In this document: one piece after another, positions 10,182 through 21,366 of the stretch
Numbering within the stretch: position 1 is the first letter of the stretch
Layout of the letters: every line of letters begins with the position of its first letter
DNA from: Blattamonas nauphoetae
Lineage: Eukaryota; Preaxostyla; Oxymonadida
Assembly: GCA_033064195.1 (NCBI GenBank)
Contig: JARBJD010000106.1
Coordinates: forward strand, 124,001 to 188,000
DNA length: 64,000 nt
Direction: 5' to 3'
The notes under the pieces: model-generated
What the model was told of the DNA's origin: nothing
What the model saw: the letters and a program-made list of their open reading frames with translations, nothing else
Databases searched by the model: none
Program-made: the position numbers and the translations under genes

Positions 10182-10939
10182 TCACCATTCCACTCTTCTC
10201 ATCTCGTCTGAGATTGGTGTTGGTCGGGAGAGGCGAGAAATGTTGTCAATTCGGAACGATGTTCCTTGAAACTCGACAGAAAACTGAAAAAGAAGAAATG
10301 TGAGAACAAAGAATCAGACTCCAATTCGCACTGATGAAGGGATTCCTGACACGTATCTCCTTCCAGCCTCGCCATTCACAAAGAATTGCACTGTTCGAGG
10401 TGTTGAGTCAAGATCAACGATAATTCGAACACAATCTCCTTCATTCAGAAAAGAGTGGCAATTACATTGCAGATTCGATGATGGAGTGTTGACCCAGAGG
10501 GTACCATCTGTGTTGAGACCGACAGAGTCTGAGAAGATGAAAACGGAGAAAAACAGACTCTTGACATTGTATCCAAGTCCTTCACCGATTTTGGGAATTG
10601 GAGATGAAGAATCCATCAAACCAAAACTGACAGTTTCAACTGATCAAACAATGAGGAGGAGCCAACCATACAAGGAGACAAGAGATTCGTGATTGTGATG
10701 GAGACAACTCCAGATGTGAATGGGTTGGAGAAAAGAACAGAACGCCAACAAGCAGTAACTTGGAAAGAACAGAGACGCACGTTTGTGGTGATTGTCGTGC
10801 GGTGGATGGAGAGATGCGAACGAATAGTGAAATCGAGCGATGGAAGCTTTGTGAGAGGTGCAGGAGCGTGTGAAGCTGAAGAATGTGATGATCGAGGATG
10901 TAGAAACAGATTCAACACATAAGACATTGTTGTTCCCAT
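10182..10939 (-). CDS. SPRY-like family protein, intact copy
   Basis: Three exons join in frame: 10939-10672, 10639-10320 and 10283-10182, with introns of 32 nt (10640-10671, phase 1) and 36 nt (10284-10319, phase 0), giving 229 aa. The ATG at 10939 opens MGTTMSYVLNLFLHPRSS. Residues ~25-90 hold the family's first block (PLTKLPSLDFTIRSHLSIHR), the middle has KSLFFSVFIFSDSVGL, and the end has the SPRY-like strand DLDSTPRTVQFFVNGEAG and FRIDNISRLSRPTPIS. Exon lengths of 320 and 102 nt equal those reconstructed for the split gene at 11578-19824. No TM segment or signal peptide is obvious. It is probably a cytosolic binding module; the ligand is unknown. Confidence 0.75.
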
Positions 10940-11049
10940 GAGACAATCGATGATTGGGATGATCTGACATGTAATTTAAAACGAGCCTCATATTCTCAAC
11001 AAGTTGAACAAAAGAACACTTATCAGAGAGATGACTTAATACCACTTCA

Positions 11050-11475
11050 AAAACAAGAATCCCATCCTTCACAAACTTCCCTCTCAGTCTCTACAAACCC
11101 CAATCCCATCTCTCTAAATCGCGATCCTCCCTTCCGAAGCAGCACAGCGGCACTTCCCACCTCAACCACTCTCCCCCTCTCCAACACCACAATCAGCTCT
11201 GCGTCCCCAACTGTCACCAATCGATGCGCAACTGTGATCACAGTCGAATTTCGGAAAAACATCGAATTCCTGCAATCGGCTTGACTTGGACCTTATTTCT
11301 GCAATTCTGGACAACTTGTTGGATATTCCAGACGGTAATCACCCAAATTCCGCAAAATTGGATCGCGGCAAGGATGGACATGGCTGCGTGGGTGATATCT
11401 TGGAACAGAGTTTCTGACGCTTCGGGAAGACAAGAGATCATGGACGATCAGGAACAAAAAGAGGGTAATTGACAT
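11050..11475 (-). pseudogene. ABC transporter fragments
   Basis: Two pieces. At 11262-11090 the minus strand encodes the end of an ABC ATP-binding domain with the H-loop histidine context (NSTVITVAHRLVTVGDAELI, then VLERGRVVEVGS). Directly upstream (11475-11290) is a membrane-like stretch, ETLFQDITHAAMSILAAIQF followed by CGIWVITVW, resembling an ABC transmembrane helix. In an intact ABCC-type transporter some 150-300 residues, including Walker A and the signature, would separate them. The junction here is direct, so this is an internally deleted relic. Confidence 0.55.
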
Positions 11476-12306
11476 GAAGTGCTGAAAAGGTTGAAAAAGA
11501 AGATGGGAGTGTGAAAATACTTCGTCCTCCTCATCATTCGGTAGGCACGAGAGGGCTGAGCTACTGAACGAGAAAAGTTACCAATTCTTTTCCATCATCC
11601 CTTCTGAGATTGGTGTTGGTCGGGAGAGGCGAGAAATGTTGTCAATTCGGAACGATGGTCCTTTTTCAAGGACTGAAAACTGAAAATCGAGAAAAATGAG
11701 AGTCGAGAGAATCAGACTCCAATTCGCACGGATGAAGGGATTCCTGACACGTAATTGGCCTGTTAAGCTGTGTCCAGTCGAGGTGGGATTGTCCAGTCCA
11801 ACGTCCAGTCTCCTATTTGGGCGATGAGAGATCTGGCCCATGATTTTGGTGAATTGGCTCCGAACATATTTTCTCCGCGGGGATTGTTAACTGAACGTTT
11901 TGTTATTGTGTACATGAAATGCACCCAAATAAAACCAATACAAAGAAAAAGAGGAGTGACGCAGATAACCAACACGGGGGAAGAACTGGTATGAGAGAGA
12001 GGAAAAAGAATGAGGCATGCGGAATGACAAACAAGAGAAATGTGGACATCCGGAGGTGTCAACAACAATCACGTTCATAAAGACAAACTGGCCCGACAAT
12101 CAACCACAGAGGTGAACGGAATCATCATCGACACTGAGTTTCCCGAAGTTAGAAGAGTTGTGTCGCAATACCACAAAGAATTGGAGGGCGGGGAGGTGTA
12201 TTTGCTGATAGCATCGTTGATCCCCATCAAGACAGTCTTGGAATATTTCTCTGATGGAGTGGCCAGATTAAGCACAGTGGTGAGACTTACAGTGATGAGA
12301 GCTGTT

Positions 12307-14949
12307 GGTTAAGTATAGGCGCAGATCCGATTTTCGCTACGCGCAGATCAAAAAATTTGGATACGCGCAGATCCAAATGGATACACGCAGATCTAAACTT
12401 TTGTTGTTTCTGTTTGACTTTATGACTGGTTTATGTCTCAGAAAACTTCAATACGGACTGATTTACTCTCAAACATCTTTCAGAATAACAAATCGATTGA
12501 AAAAAGTTGATTAATTATGCAAGGTGATTCCAAAAAAGTGACCGTCGTGAATTGCTGTTTAAAGATACTGCACTGGATGAAATCTTGAAAATTCTGGTTG
12601 TGATCCATGATAATGCTAATATACCCGACTACGGTGACAAAGACCAAGGGTTATAAAGTGTGTTGGCCTTCGGCATTGGATGCGTTCAATTTGACAACAT
12701 AGCGGCTTCTATGGTATTAAAAAGACCAAAATTGTCATTATCTGGCCGTTTACAGTTGGATGAGTTATCACCCTCCTCGCTCCACATTGGCGAACGGCGA
12801 CGACCTTTGCACGTCTTCGCTCCGCTTCTCTTTCTCCCGCTCGACCTTCCCTTTCGACGACCCAATTTTCGGAGGCGTGTGTGTTGCTTGTGGGCTGCCC
12901 TCCTTCGAAGCAGCTGCGACCTTCTTTGGAGTAGCCTGAGCGGGCTGAAGACGAACGAGCTGGTGCTTTCTTTGCTGAGGATGGGCGTTGTGGCGATTTG
13001 GGGCGACGAGAATCACATCTTCCTCGTCGCTGACCGAGTGACTCCGATTCTGTTTCTTCTTCTTCGCAATCAGCTTTTGGAACGCCTTCCTCTCCGCGTC
13101 TCGCTTCTCCCTCTCCTTCATCTGCGCCTCCTTCACCACCTTCCGCCGCTCGGCCTCCTCATCGTCCTTCATCCTTTGCAAGATCCTCCGCTTCTCTTCC
13201 TCCAGCGCTTTCTCCTCTTTCGACTTCCCTCTCGTCAGCCACGGTTTGTCGCCTGTCCGTGCCTTCTTCTCCAACTCGAGCTGTTGCAGTTTCTCTTCGT
13301 ATTTCCGCTGTTTCTTGTCGTCCACTTTATTTTTGTTGTGCAGCTGGTTTCGTCTCTTTCGACTGTTGTAATGACACGCCTGGCTGAGAGTGGCCTTCTC
13401 TCTGCACTCTTCGGTGGAGCCTGTTTGGGTGCAGGAGCAGCTGAACTTGGTCAAGGAGCTGATGTTGGGCGTGGAGAAACTGATTTCTTTCGAACTGCCT
13501 TTGCAACAGCCTTTTTAGGTTTTGCAGGTGAAGCAGCTTGCTTTGGTTTGATGAAATAGTCTTCGAGGGGAGGGAAGGACGATGGATTCGTCTTCTTCTG
13601 GACTGAGATGGGTTCGTACGAACGAGGGTCGGGCTGAGAATATTGTGACGGGGGAAGCGAAGGGGGAGCATTGTTTCCATCCATTTGGGCATCAATTGCC
13701 ATTTTGTTCCGTCGGGCCTGTTCCTGTTGATTAAAAAAGTTGCGACGAGCTTCTTCACGAATCATGCGTTCTTGATCCTCTCTGGCTTTCATTTCCTTCA
13801 TCTTTTGCTCTCTCGCTTCAGCAGCTCGAGATTCAGCTTCTCTTCGCCTTTGCTCCATCTCTGCCACCTGTCGCCTGCGATCGGCCTCCTTGGCCGCTTC
13901 TTGCCTTCTTAATTGCTCCATACGCTGTCCTTGAGCCTCTGCAGCGGCAGCATACGCGTCTTGCTGCTTCTTTACCAACTCTTCCGCCCTCTGCCGTTCC
14001 TTTTCGAGTGCTTGTTGTCTTAAGATCTCTCTTTGTCTGGCTTTGGCTTCTTCCACTCTGTGTTCGGCCTCCATTCGCTCTTTTGACTGAACATTATTCT
14101 GTGCTTGAGGAGTGGATGCTCGTGGAACTGGTGAAGGGGCTCGATTTGGTGGTTGGGTCGGTTTCACACCCTGTTGTTGTGGAGGCGGATAATTAAGCGA
14201 AAATATCGTTCATCCAAACCGTCTCCGGTACTGGTATTTCATTTTCACGGCAATGACTCACCAAACGCCAAAATCAGAACGAAATTCTAACGAGTGGCAT
14301 CAGAAGAAGCAGGATCGCGATGGATCAGGAAAGTTGTCAAAATTACATTAAGTTGCTGATCATCTGGATCACTTGTTGATCATTCAAGACAGATATCACC
14401 CAAGTTACGTTGAGGAGGATCCTGATGAGGATCGAGATGGTTTCGAGAGAAGAGGAGGAGTATGATGAAGAGAAAGATGCAGATCCTGCGAGAACAGAGG
14501 AATGAAAGAGCAAAGAGTTGAGGTACGTGAATATTTTAAGAATAAGAGCAGAAAATGAAGAGGAAAAGGTGGGCAATCAAATGGATACACAGAACAGCCT
14601 AAAGCGTGATCCATGTGCAAGAAAAGGGAAAAATATGGTCAGTGTGGGAAAATGACATACCAAGCTAAGTAATATTGGACTCTGATTTGGAGTTGTAACA
14701 TCAATCGAGAGACGGGTGATGGTAAGATCAACATTCTCGAATGACGACATTACAAAATTAGATTTATGAAAAGTATGTGAGAGTAAAAATGAATTGTGAG
14801 CAATCAGAGTGAAATGACATGAATTGGATATGGTAAGCACAAAACAATCAACGATCCTTTTGGATCTGCGTGTATCCATTTGGATCTGCGCGTATCCCTT
14901 TTTTTAGATCTGCGTGTAGCGAAAATCGGATCTGCGCCTATTCTTAACC
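12307..14949. mobile_element. MULE-2, gene-carrying (Pack-MULE-like), copy 1
   Basis: Bounded by the perfect 9-bp duplication AGAGCTGTT at 12298-12306 and 14950-14958. Termini are inverted GGTTAAGTATAGGCGCAG with repeated subterminal CGCAGATC motifs (four within the first 85 bp). The core CGCAGATC is shared with MULE-1, so both families may answer to related transposases. No transposase is encoded. The cargo is a coiled-coil gene on the minus strand (12768-14167), and 14260-14870 is unassigned. A second copy of 2,642 bp, once its own insertion is removed, lies at 33183-41243; comparing them by eye I find only about ten differences. Confidence 0.9.
12768..14167 (-). pseudogene. Captured coiled-coil protein gene, copy 1
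   Basis: The reading starts MKPTQPPNRAPSPVPRAS at 14167 and continues as a long charged helix (RQREILRQQALEKERQRAEE, KEADRRRQVAEMEQRRREAE), then a Pro/Ser/Lys linker (KPKKAVAKAVRKKSVSPRP) ending at TGA (13451-13453). The same frame beyond the TGA still looks coding (PSSAAPAPKQAPPKSAERRP). A shift near 13335 leads into the second half, 13330-12768, again helical (KYEEKLQQLELEKKA, EREKRDAERKAFQKLIAKKK). So one nonsense and one frameshift separate it from a ~460-aa protein. The captured source gene is unknown and not in this window. Confidence 0.7.
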
Positions 14950-15830
14950 AGAGCTGTTGTGTGGTTCGATGTGGATGAGAACGTGTTTTCCATCACCGTG
15001 ATAACGATAATATCTATCAAGACCTCCGGAAAGATGATCCTGAGAGAAGGACAGCCACACTTTGTCGATGTGCGGATGACTCCAAAGATATACAGAAGCG
15101 GGTCTAGAACATCGTCAACGGCGATCACGTCGGTCCGTACTAATTGATGCGTTTGGACAAATAGATCTTGAAGATGAGGAAAAACACGAGAGAGAACATG
15201 CTAGAGAGTATTAATCGGTGCATACGAGCCGCAGAGAAGAATGTTGCGATGAAAACGATCTCACTCCCCCACATTGTGAGGACTAAACATGCAATGAATC
15301 TCAGTTGCTGTGAGAAGAAAATAATCCAAACAATGAGCAGAATAAGCAAATATACATTCAAAGAGTGGACAGGCGAGAGAAGAAGGATCGCACAGATCAT
15401 CCCAACTCCAGACAAATCCACAGAAGCGATCCTCATCCAAAATCTACTTGATATAAGATTACAAAGAGATGCCGCGCAATTGATGTGAAGTCACCAGCGA
15501 GGAAGGAACGTCTCATCGAGGCAGAACTTGGATGAAAGCAGGTGTGACGGAGGCTGGAACGGAGAGGAATAGAATAAAAATGTTGAAAGAGACATTCACA
15601 CATTTGAGTACATGCAAAGGGATTCGATGGAGACATCAATCGTGGGGTGAGAGATGTTGTGTCTGGTGAGGAAGGATTGAATTCAAGAACTGTTGACTCT
15701 GCATCACGATTTATGGCCCCAGTGTATTTCAAACCCGAGGCAAAGTCGCCTAGTGATCAAAAAAGTGAGAGTTACTTGTGAATATCATACCGTAATTGAG
15801 ATGAGGAAGTAACTCAAACCCTTTATAGGT

Positions 15831-18800
15831 GGGTAGGTCTAGACTCAGATCTGGAAAAGTCTACACGCAGATCTGCAGATCGGTCTAGGCGCAGATCTGT
15901 TGGTCTACACGCAGATCTGTCATTTTCTCGTTCATTTCGACTAAAACACTTTATTAATCAATGAATTCGATGTGAAATGTGAAGTTAGTGTCGATACTCT
16001 CGCTTTTTTAGGAATATAAGTCGGAGTTGACTTCTGAGTTGATCTCACCCACGGAGAAGTGTAAAATCGTTCAAAGAGCTTATGAAGAGCTTATTCGTCA
16101 AGTAAACAGTGATGATCTCGCTCACCGTTTGATTCTTCTCTCTATTTCGATTTCTATATCATTCACTTTCCTCAGTCTGTTTTGTTTCTTGATCACGATC
16201 GTGATCGCAGCATCAAGTGAATTTGACGCTCGCACACGGGTCACCGTTTCCCTGCTCACTCAATGTTTGTTGATATTCTCTTTCTCTCACGTTTATCTCT
16301 TGAACATCTTCTTGGGTGACTTCAAATCTGATACAGACGAAAAATAGAGCTCTAAAGGGACCACATGTTGAATCCGAGTTCTCTGTTTACAGTTTTCAAC
16401 ACTTGAGCAACTGAAAAAAGGAACCACCATCCATAACAGCCTCTGAACTCCTCGATCCAACTCTCGAAGACACCATCGAATACGAATGCTGTAATGGCTT
16501 CTACTCATATATCAGACACACATAATGATCATAACATCAAAATTTTTACGTTTTCATCCGATTCAAAACCGAAACGCATTCAGAGCGCAAATACTTCACT
16601 CTCGCACTCACCTCCCTCTCAAAACAAAGAAACACGATCAAAATCACCAAAAGGATATTCTATTCGTCACAATACACTCTTTGCCCAACTTCTTTCTCTT
16701 CCATTCTGCCAACATCATCCTTCTCACTCATTCCAATCAGACTTTTACCGTGCGACATCTACGGCTGACTCCAATGAGTCTCAACCAACAGCACAGCTCG
16801 ACAAAACCGAACCACGCAAAACTCTGTGGATTGGGAAGCTTGATTTGGAATGGAATTGACAAAGTCTGAAACTTTTCTTCTGCAGGTTCGGAAAGAAAGA
16901 AAGAAGTCGTACGATCACGAAACATATCCACGTCGTCCTTCTGATACGGGATGACGCTGTGGAATCCTTCTTCAGTCTGGTCAAAGTGCGCTCTGGCATA
17001 CGTCAACACAGCATCCCGCGAAGAAGCTGAATCTCGCTCGACGCATCTTCGGAAGCAGCGAGAAATCAACCACGCCAGCCGCATCGTCTGCTTGAGACAG
17101 CTCTTGTGAATCCCAGGCCGACCGAGCGGGGCACTCCTCTTCAGAATCCAGCCAACGTTCGCAGTTCGGATCGCTGCGGACGTCATTATCGTCTGATCTC
17201 CGCTCACCTCGTCACACTCAGCCCTCTCGAATTGTGAACCAACTCCTCCTGCAGTTCAGCGCAACCTGATCATGTCAGATTTTTTACACATGATGGCTTG
17301 TTGTTGTCCAAACGTTCCATGGCGTCTCTCACTCATCTTCGTCATCGCTCCAGAACAATCTCGTCTTCCACACTCTCACATCAACAACCACTCGTTCAAC
17401 GTCTCCACGTAGAAGGACAGGCCAATCTAGAGAAAGTGTTGATGAACATGTCGCCAGATCTCTTCACATCACGCGGCCTTCTTTTGTATTGCGAGGGAGA
17501 ATTCAATGCGTGGAAGAACGGACTTGAACATCTTCTCCAACCGTCTTTCGACGCCTTCGGTCTTCTTTCTCTCGTCCACAACAACGACATTCTGTTTGGG
17601 GAGTGGCTGTGTCACCTGCAGGGAGGGATTTTTGAGGTCCTGCTGAAATGGACAACACAACGCTTTGATTCATTCAAAGTCATTCGATTCGAGCAGATGC
17701 AGAACAAGGCTCAACAATCAAAGAGTTTGGAGAATCGAAAGAAGAAGATCGTTTCCTGTGTTTGGTGTCGGCGGAGTCCAGCGATTCATCATGAATGGAC
17801 GACTCCAACTCCACCGCATCAGACACCTGCTCCCTCTGAAGCATTCACCGTCGTTCGCTCAGCATCTCTTCTCCGACAATCCGTTCATCTTCGGTCGAAT
17901 CAAGTTCCAAAAGACTGTCGAAAGAAGGCATCTCGACCACCGAGCTTGTCCTGGTTGACGACTGCTTCCTCGAAGGCGTGGAGTTCGTCTCTCTCCCAAC
18001 CAACCATCGCGTGACTGTCCGCCCGAAAAGACTGGACTGAGGGCAAGCTGACCTCGTTCGACTAACTCTCCCTTCTCAACCACGCTGCTGGCTGCACCTC
18101 TCTCGACCTCAACCAACACCCTGTCTTTCCGTATGTTCTCCGAAAGCATTCCATTCAATCGCTCGATCTCACAGACACTCGTTCGTTCCGAGATCTCTCT
18201 CATCCACTCGTATCTCGCCACGAATCAGCCACCACTCTCCGGCAGCTCTGTACGTCATCTCGAAACTCACCCCCGCACATCATTCTGACCTGGAAGAATG
18301 AAAGGTGTGTTGGAAATGATTCACACACAAACGGCAGAAGTGTGGCTGGGCGAGTATTCTGAGACCCAGTTCTTCCAACCAACTCCTCCTCCCCTTCATC
18401 TGTAAGTGGAGTTTCAGTCTCCGGATCAGCTGCGACTGGGAAGAGTGTGTTCAGACAAAGACCAATCTCGGACTGGTTGGTCCCGTCGACTCCTTAGCAT
18501 CGGAAGATCTTAGAAGACTCCCACATCCATCAGGATCGATCACAACGCCATTCTCCTTCCTTCAGTTCTTCCTCACCACATTTCGTCACAACACCATGTC
18601 GTATCGAGCAGTTATTCGTTGTGTCGTTGAATAGGCTTTGATCAACCCAGGATCCATTGGTCAGATCTAAACATCGAATGGGATAATGTAGTGAAGTGGT
18701 TTAAACAGTCAAAAAACATGATATGGTGTCTGGATTTAGGTTGTAGAAGAATAAAATGTGAGAATAAGTCGAAAACAACACGAATAGTAACAGATCTGCG

Positions 18801-18879
18801 TGTAGACTTTCAGATCTGCGCCTAGACGGATCTGCAGATCTGCGCCTAGACTTTTTCAGATCTGAGCCTAGACTTACCC
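15831..18879. mobile_element. MULE-3, non-autonomous relative of MULE-1
   Basis: Bounded by the perfect 9-bp duplication TTTATAGGT at 15822-15830 and 18880-18888. Ends are GGGTAGGTCTAGACTCAG at the left and, inverted, GGGTAAGTCTAGGCTCAG at the right, nearly those of MULE-1, with the same GTCTAGACGCAGATCTG-like subterminal copies. There is no 30-bp array and no transposase. The 2.9 kb interior is a patchwork with open frames on both strands (for example 16027-16347 +, 16737-17207 -, 17298-18014 +) of host-like codon composition, consistent with captured gene pieces, none of which I can name. Confidence 0.88.
16027..16347 (+). CDS. Membrane-segment ORF inside MULE-3 (captured fragment)
   Basis: The frame reads ELISPTEKCKIVQRAYEELI and then a strongly hydrophobic region that looks like two membrane helices (LILLSISISISFTFLSLFCF, SLLTQCLLIFSFSHVYLLNI), ending at a stop 18 residues later. 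No promoter or splice structure is evident. It may be an exon of a host membrane protein carried by the element; the family is not recognised. Confidence 0.3.
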   Translation: MTSELISPTEKCKIVQRAYEELIRQVNSDDLAHRLILLSISISISFTFLSLFCFLITIVIAASSEFDARTRVTVSLLTQCLLIFSFSHVYLLNIFLGDFKSDTDEK

Positions 18880-20056
18880 TTTATAGGTGTCGATTGGACA
18901 GTCCAGGACTGGACAGTCCATTGGACAGTCCAATTTGGCCGACTCTTCAAAACCTGTATAAACGGGATGCACTAATTGAGGAGACCTCAGAAAATACCTG
19001 CCATCGAATTGTCCAACTGTGTCCAATGGTGTCCAATCATGGGTGGATCAGACCGATCTTAGCACGTCGCAGAATGAACTCCGATTCTCGCTATTTCACC
19101 CTTTTTCGTGTTATTATAGTCTATTCTTTGAGAAATTCGGAGAAACAATAGATTGAGGGTGAAATGAACGAGATCAAAAAAGTGAGTCCAATCGAGGTCA
19201 ACTGTCCAGTCCAACACTGGACAGTGTCCAATCCACTTAACAGACCAAACACGTAACATTTCATAGTCTCGCCGTTCACGAAGAATTGCACTGTTCGAGG
19301 TGTGGAGTCAAGATCAACTTCCATTCGAACACAAGCTCCAGTATACAGATCAGGGCTGCAACGTTCACCCCGACTCGATGATGGAGTGTTGACCCAGATT
19401 TGCCCATTTCTGCAGAAACAGACAGAGTCTGAGAAGATGAGAATCGAGAACAACAAACTTTTTATGTTCAGTCCAAATACTTCACTAATTTTGGGAATTG
19501 GATTGTTGGAATCCATCAGACCAAAAGTTAAATCGCGACCTGATTCAACGATGAAGAGGGATAGAGCACACATCCATTCGAGAGAATTGATATTGTGATT
19601 GAGACGATTCCAGATGTGAATGGGTCAGAAAGATGAGCAGAACCTGAAGCAAAACCACCATAGTTATTCCTACCAAACTCTGTTCGGGTGACAGTGTTGT
19701 GGTCGATTGAGAAATGTGAAGGATCTGTGAACGTCAGCGGAGGAAGGGTAAGGAGAGGGGTCGGAGGATGTGGATTTGTTAAAGACGAGGAACAGTAGTT
19801 GGATATATCAAGACCAACTTGCATTAATCGTGGAGAAATCTGAATGCAGAGACGATCAATTTTGATCTGACCCAAGTCTTGTTTTCATGAATGACAGAGT
19901 TAAGCGAAACACTCTTCAATGTATTGTAGTGATTTATTAAATCCTTGGGTCAAAGTGGAAATGCAATGAAATCGAGTTTCAAAGCCTCCCATAATGAGTC
20001 CTTATGAAACGTCTCTTCGTCAATGCTTGCTCGACTGACAGGTCAAACAGTTGTCA

Positions 20057-21091
20057 ATGCAAATACTGATTCTGGTATGCCATTCTTTCCTATCACGTTT
20101 CTCAGCATTCCGTAATTGGTCAGAAAACAACCACGATTCGATTGATGAAAAAGCTGCACTATTCCAATCACTTGTAGCCATGGCAAAAGATCCCGATCTG
20201 TATGATAGCTCGTTAGAAATGAAGGCTGTGAAGTTTCTGAATGAAATAGTGATCAAGGACGACGAAGAACCGGGTTTTCCCGTTTGGGTTGGTTTCATGC
20301 CTTCAAGGAGACACGTCCCACAATTTGTGGAATCAGTCAAGATTCTTCTTTCGTTGCCGAATCAACAACTTGTGACTGCGTCAATGGAGTTCCTGCGAAG
20401 CCTTGTCGTCGCATGTTCACCTTTTCAGAAACTGGCCCTCGTCGATCACGGACTCGTCTCAAACATAATGTCAGCTCTCAAACCGACGACACTGACTTTC
20501 CCGGAAGCGGACGACATCCATCTGTGCTTGATGGACATCGTGCATTGCCTGCTCTGGCTGTCGACGCCTTCAGGGCTGGACAGATTGGAGTTCGACGAAC
20601 CTTCGGAGCAGGTGGAGGTTCGTGAAGCAGTGTTTGAGGAAGTTGTCGGTGCCTCGGAAGGATACCTCTTCCATCTGTGCACACACCACACCTCACTTGC
20701 GATTGCCCCGCAGTGTTCCACTTTCGTGGTTGTCCTTCATCAGCTCGTCCGGATCGGTGGATATCATCGACCTGCGCTGGATTTCACTCTCTCTCTGCCG
20801 CTCGCCACGACGATTACTGGGTCACTGCCAACTAGTGTGAACGACATCACGAATGGACACTTTTTGGACCTTGTCTGTCAACTGACGCGTTTTCGGACCG
20901 AAAATGGGGTCGATGCGAAGAAGGAGATGAAGGCAGAGCTTGTCGGCCTGTTCTCGGAAGGCTTTCAAGAAATCGTGGAACGGCGATGCTGCAACCAGAT
21001 CGACGAGACGAGCAGAGGAACTGCGCGTCTGATTTTGGACGATTCCCACAAAATGTGCAGATTGTTGGGAATGAATGCTCCGAACAGATGA
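20057..21091 (+). CDS. ARM-like orphan protein
   Basis: A continuous 344-codon frame. The first ATG is 20057, but the first ~20 hydrophobic residues look less conserved than the stretch from SAFRNWSENNHDSIDEKAAL, so the true start may be spliced or downstream. The body is all-helical with repeated Leu/Val spacing (FVESVKILLSLPNQQLVTAS, MEFLRSLVVACSPFQKLALV, EADDIHLCLMDIVHCLLWLS), consistent with stacked ARM/HEAT-type helices. It ends DDSHKMCRLLGMNAPNR. From memory, large families of such proteins ending LLGMN are characteristic of Blattamonas; this is a recollection, not a search. Function is unknown. It is flanked by SPRY-like genes on both sides and shows no lesion. Confidence 0.75.
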   Translation: MQILILVCHSFLSRFSAFRNWSENNHDSIDEKAALFQSLVAMAKDPDLYDSSLEMKAVKFLNEIVIKDDEEPGFPVWVGFMPSRRHVPQFVESVKILLSLPNQQLVTASMEFLRSLVVACSPFQKLALVDHGLVSNIMSALKPTTLTFPEADDIHLCLMDIVHCLLWLSTPSGLDRLEFDEPSEQVEVREAVFEEVVGASEGYLFHLCTHHTSLAIAPQCSTFVVVLHQLVRIGGYHRPALDFTLSLPLATTITGSLPTSVNDITNGHFLDLVCQLTRFRTENGVDAKKEMKAELVGLFSEGFQEIVERRCCNQIDETSRGTARLILDDSHKMCRLLGMNAPNR

Positions 21092-21366
21092 ACGCGAGCG
21101 AAGGCTGGTTTGGTCGTGATCTCGAGTTGTCCACAGTTCTGTCCTTTTCATCTGGTTGAACACTCTCACAGCAATCGACCCAGAAGAGACTCCGACACAG
21201 AACGATATATTTGGATTGGAAACGGAGCATCTCAACGACATGAGTGGAATTACGCTCGTAAATCATTTTCTTCTTTTTCAAATTCACTCGTATCCATTCA
21301 ATGATCTCTTGCCATATTAATTTGTCTTTTCACCAAATTGTTTGAACTAACACATTATTTTCAGCT

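Larger units (their letters stand above)
12110..15436 (-). pseudogene. Membrane-protein-like coding region inside the hAT, split by a MULE
   Basis: Minus-strand pieces at 15436-15143 (several hydrophobic helices: LNVYLLILLIVWIIFF, LVFFLIFKIYL), 15128-14950 (VLDPLLYIFGVI, VLIDIIVITVM) and 12306-12110 (SLTTVLNLATPSEKYSKTVL). The last two read into each other in frame (HTTA-LITV) once the MULE at 12307-14949 and one 9-bp copy are removed. The first two need a frame change or an intron between them. Length and helices suggest a polytopic membrane protein, perhaps host sequence carried by the hAT. I do not recognise the family. Confidence 0.4.
11755..19248. mobile_element. Composite hAT-type element with two nested MULEs
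   Basis: Bounded by the 8-bp duplication ACACGTAA at 11747-11754 and 19249-19256, typical of hAT elements. Terminal inverted repeats are TTGGCCTGTTAAG on the left and CTTAACAGACCAA on the right, and subterminal copies of TGTCCAGTCCAA occur at both ends (11788 area and 18900-19230). Without the two nested MULEs (2,643 and 3,049 bp) the element is about 1.8 kb. Its own content is a broken membrane-protein-like coding region on the minus strand and no transposase, so it is non-autonomous. A related terminus recurs at 47965-48036. Confidence 0.85.
11578..19824 (-). pseudogene. SPRY-like family gene split by a composite hAT
   Basis: Exon 1 is 19824-19572 and a 32-nt phase-1 intron occupies 19540-19571. 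Exon 2 begins 19539 and is cut at 19257; the rest lies 7.5 kb away at 11746-11718, followed by a 38-nt intron (11680-11717) and the 102-nt last exon 11679-11578. Removing 11755-19248 and one copy of the 8-bp duplication gives an exon 2 of exactly 320 nt, the same as in the intact gene at 10182-10939, and reads through FVNGETMKCYVSGIPSSVRI without a break. The restored product would be about 224 aa. The gene is inactive as it stands but has no other lesion I can see. Confidence 0.85.

Noticed and set aside
12660-13559. 299-codon plus-strand ORF, repeated at 38954-39853
   Set aside because: It lies antisense to the captured coiled-coil gene. Its Leu/Arg-rich composition is the complement of a Lys/Glu helix, and it has no recognisable fold.
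17298-18014. 238-codon ORF within MULE-3 as a real gene
   Set aside because: Low-complexity Ser/Arg/His composition, no domain, and competing frames on the other strand; kept only as possible captured sequence in the element entry.
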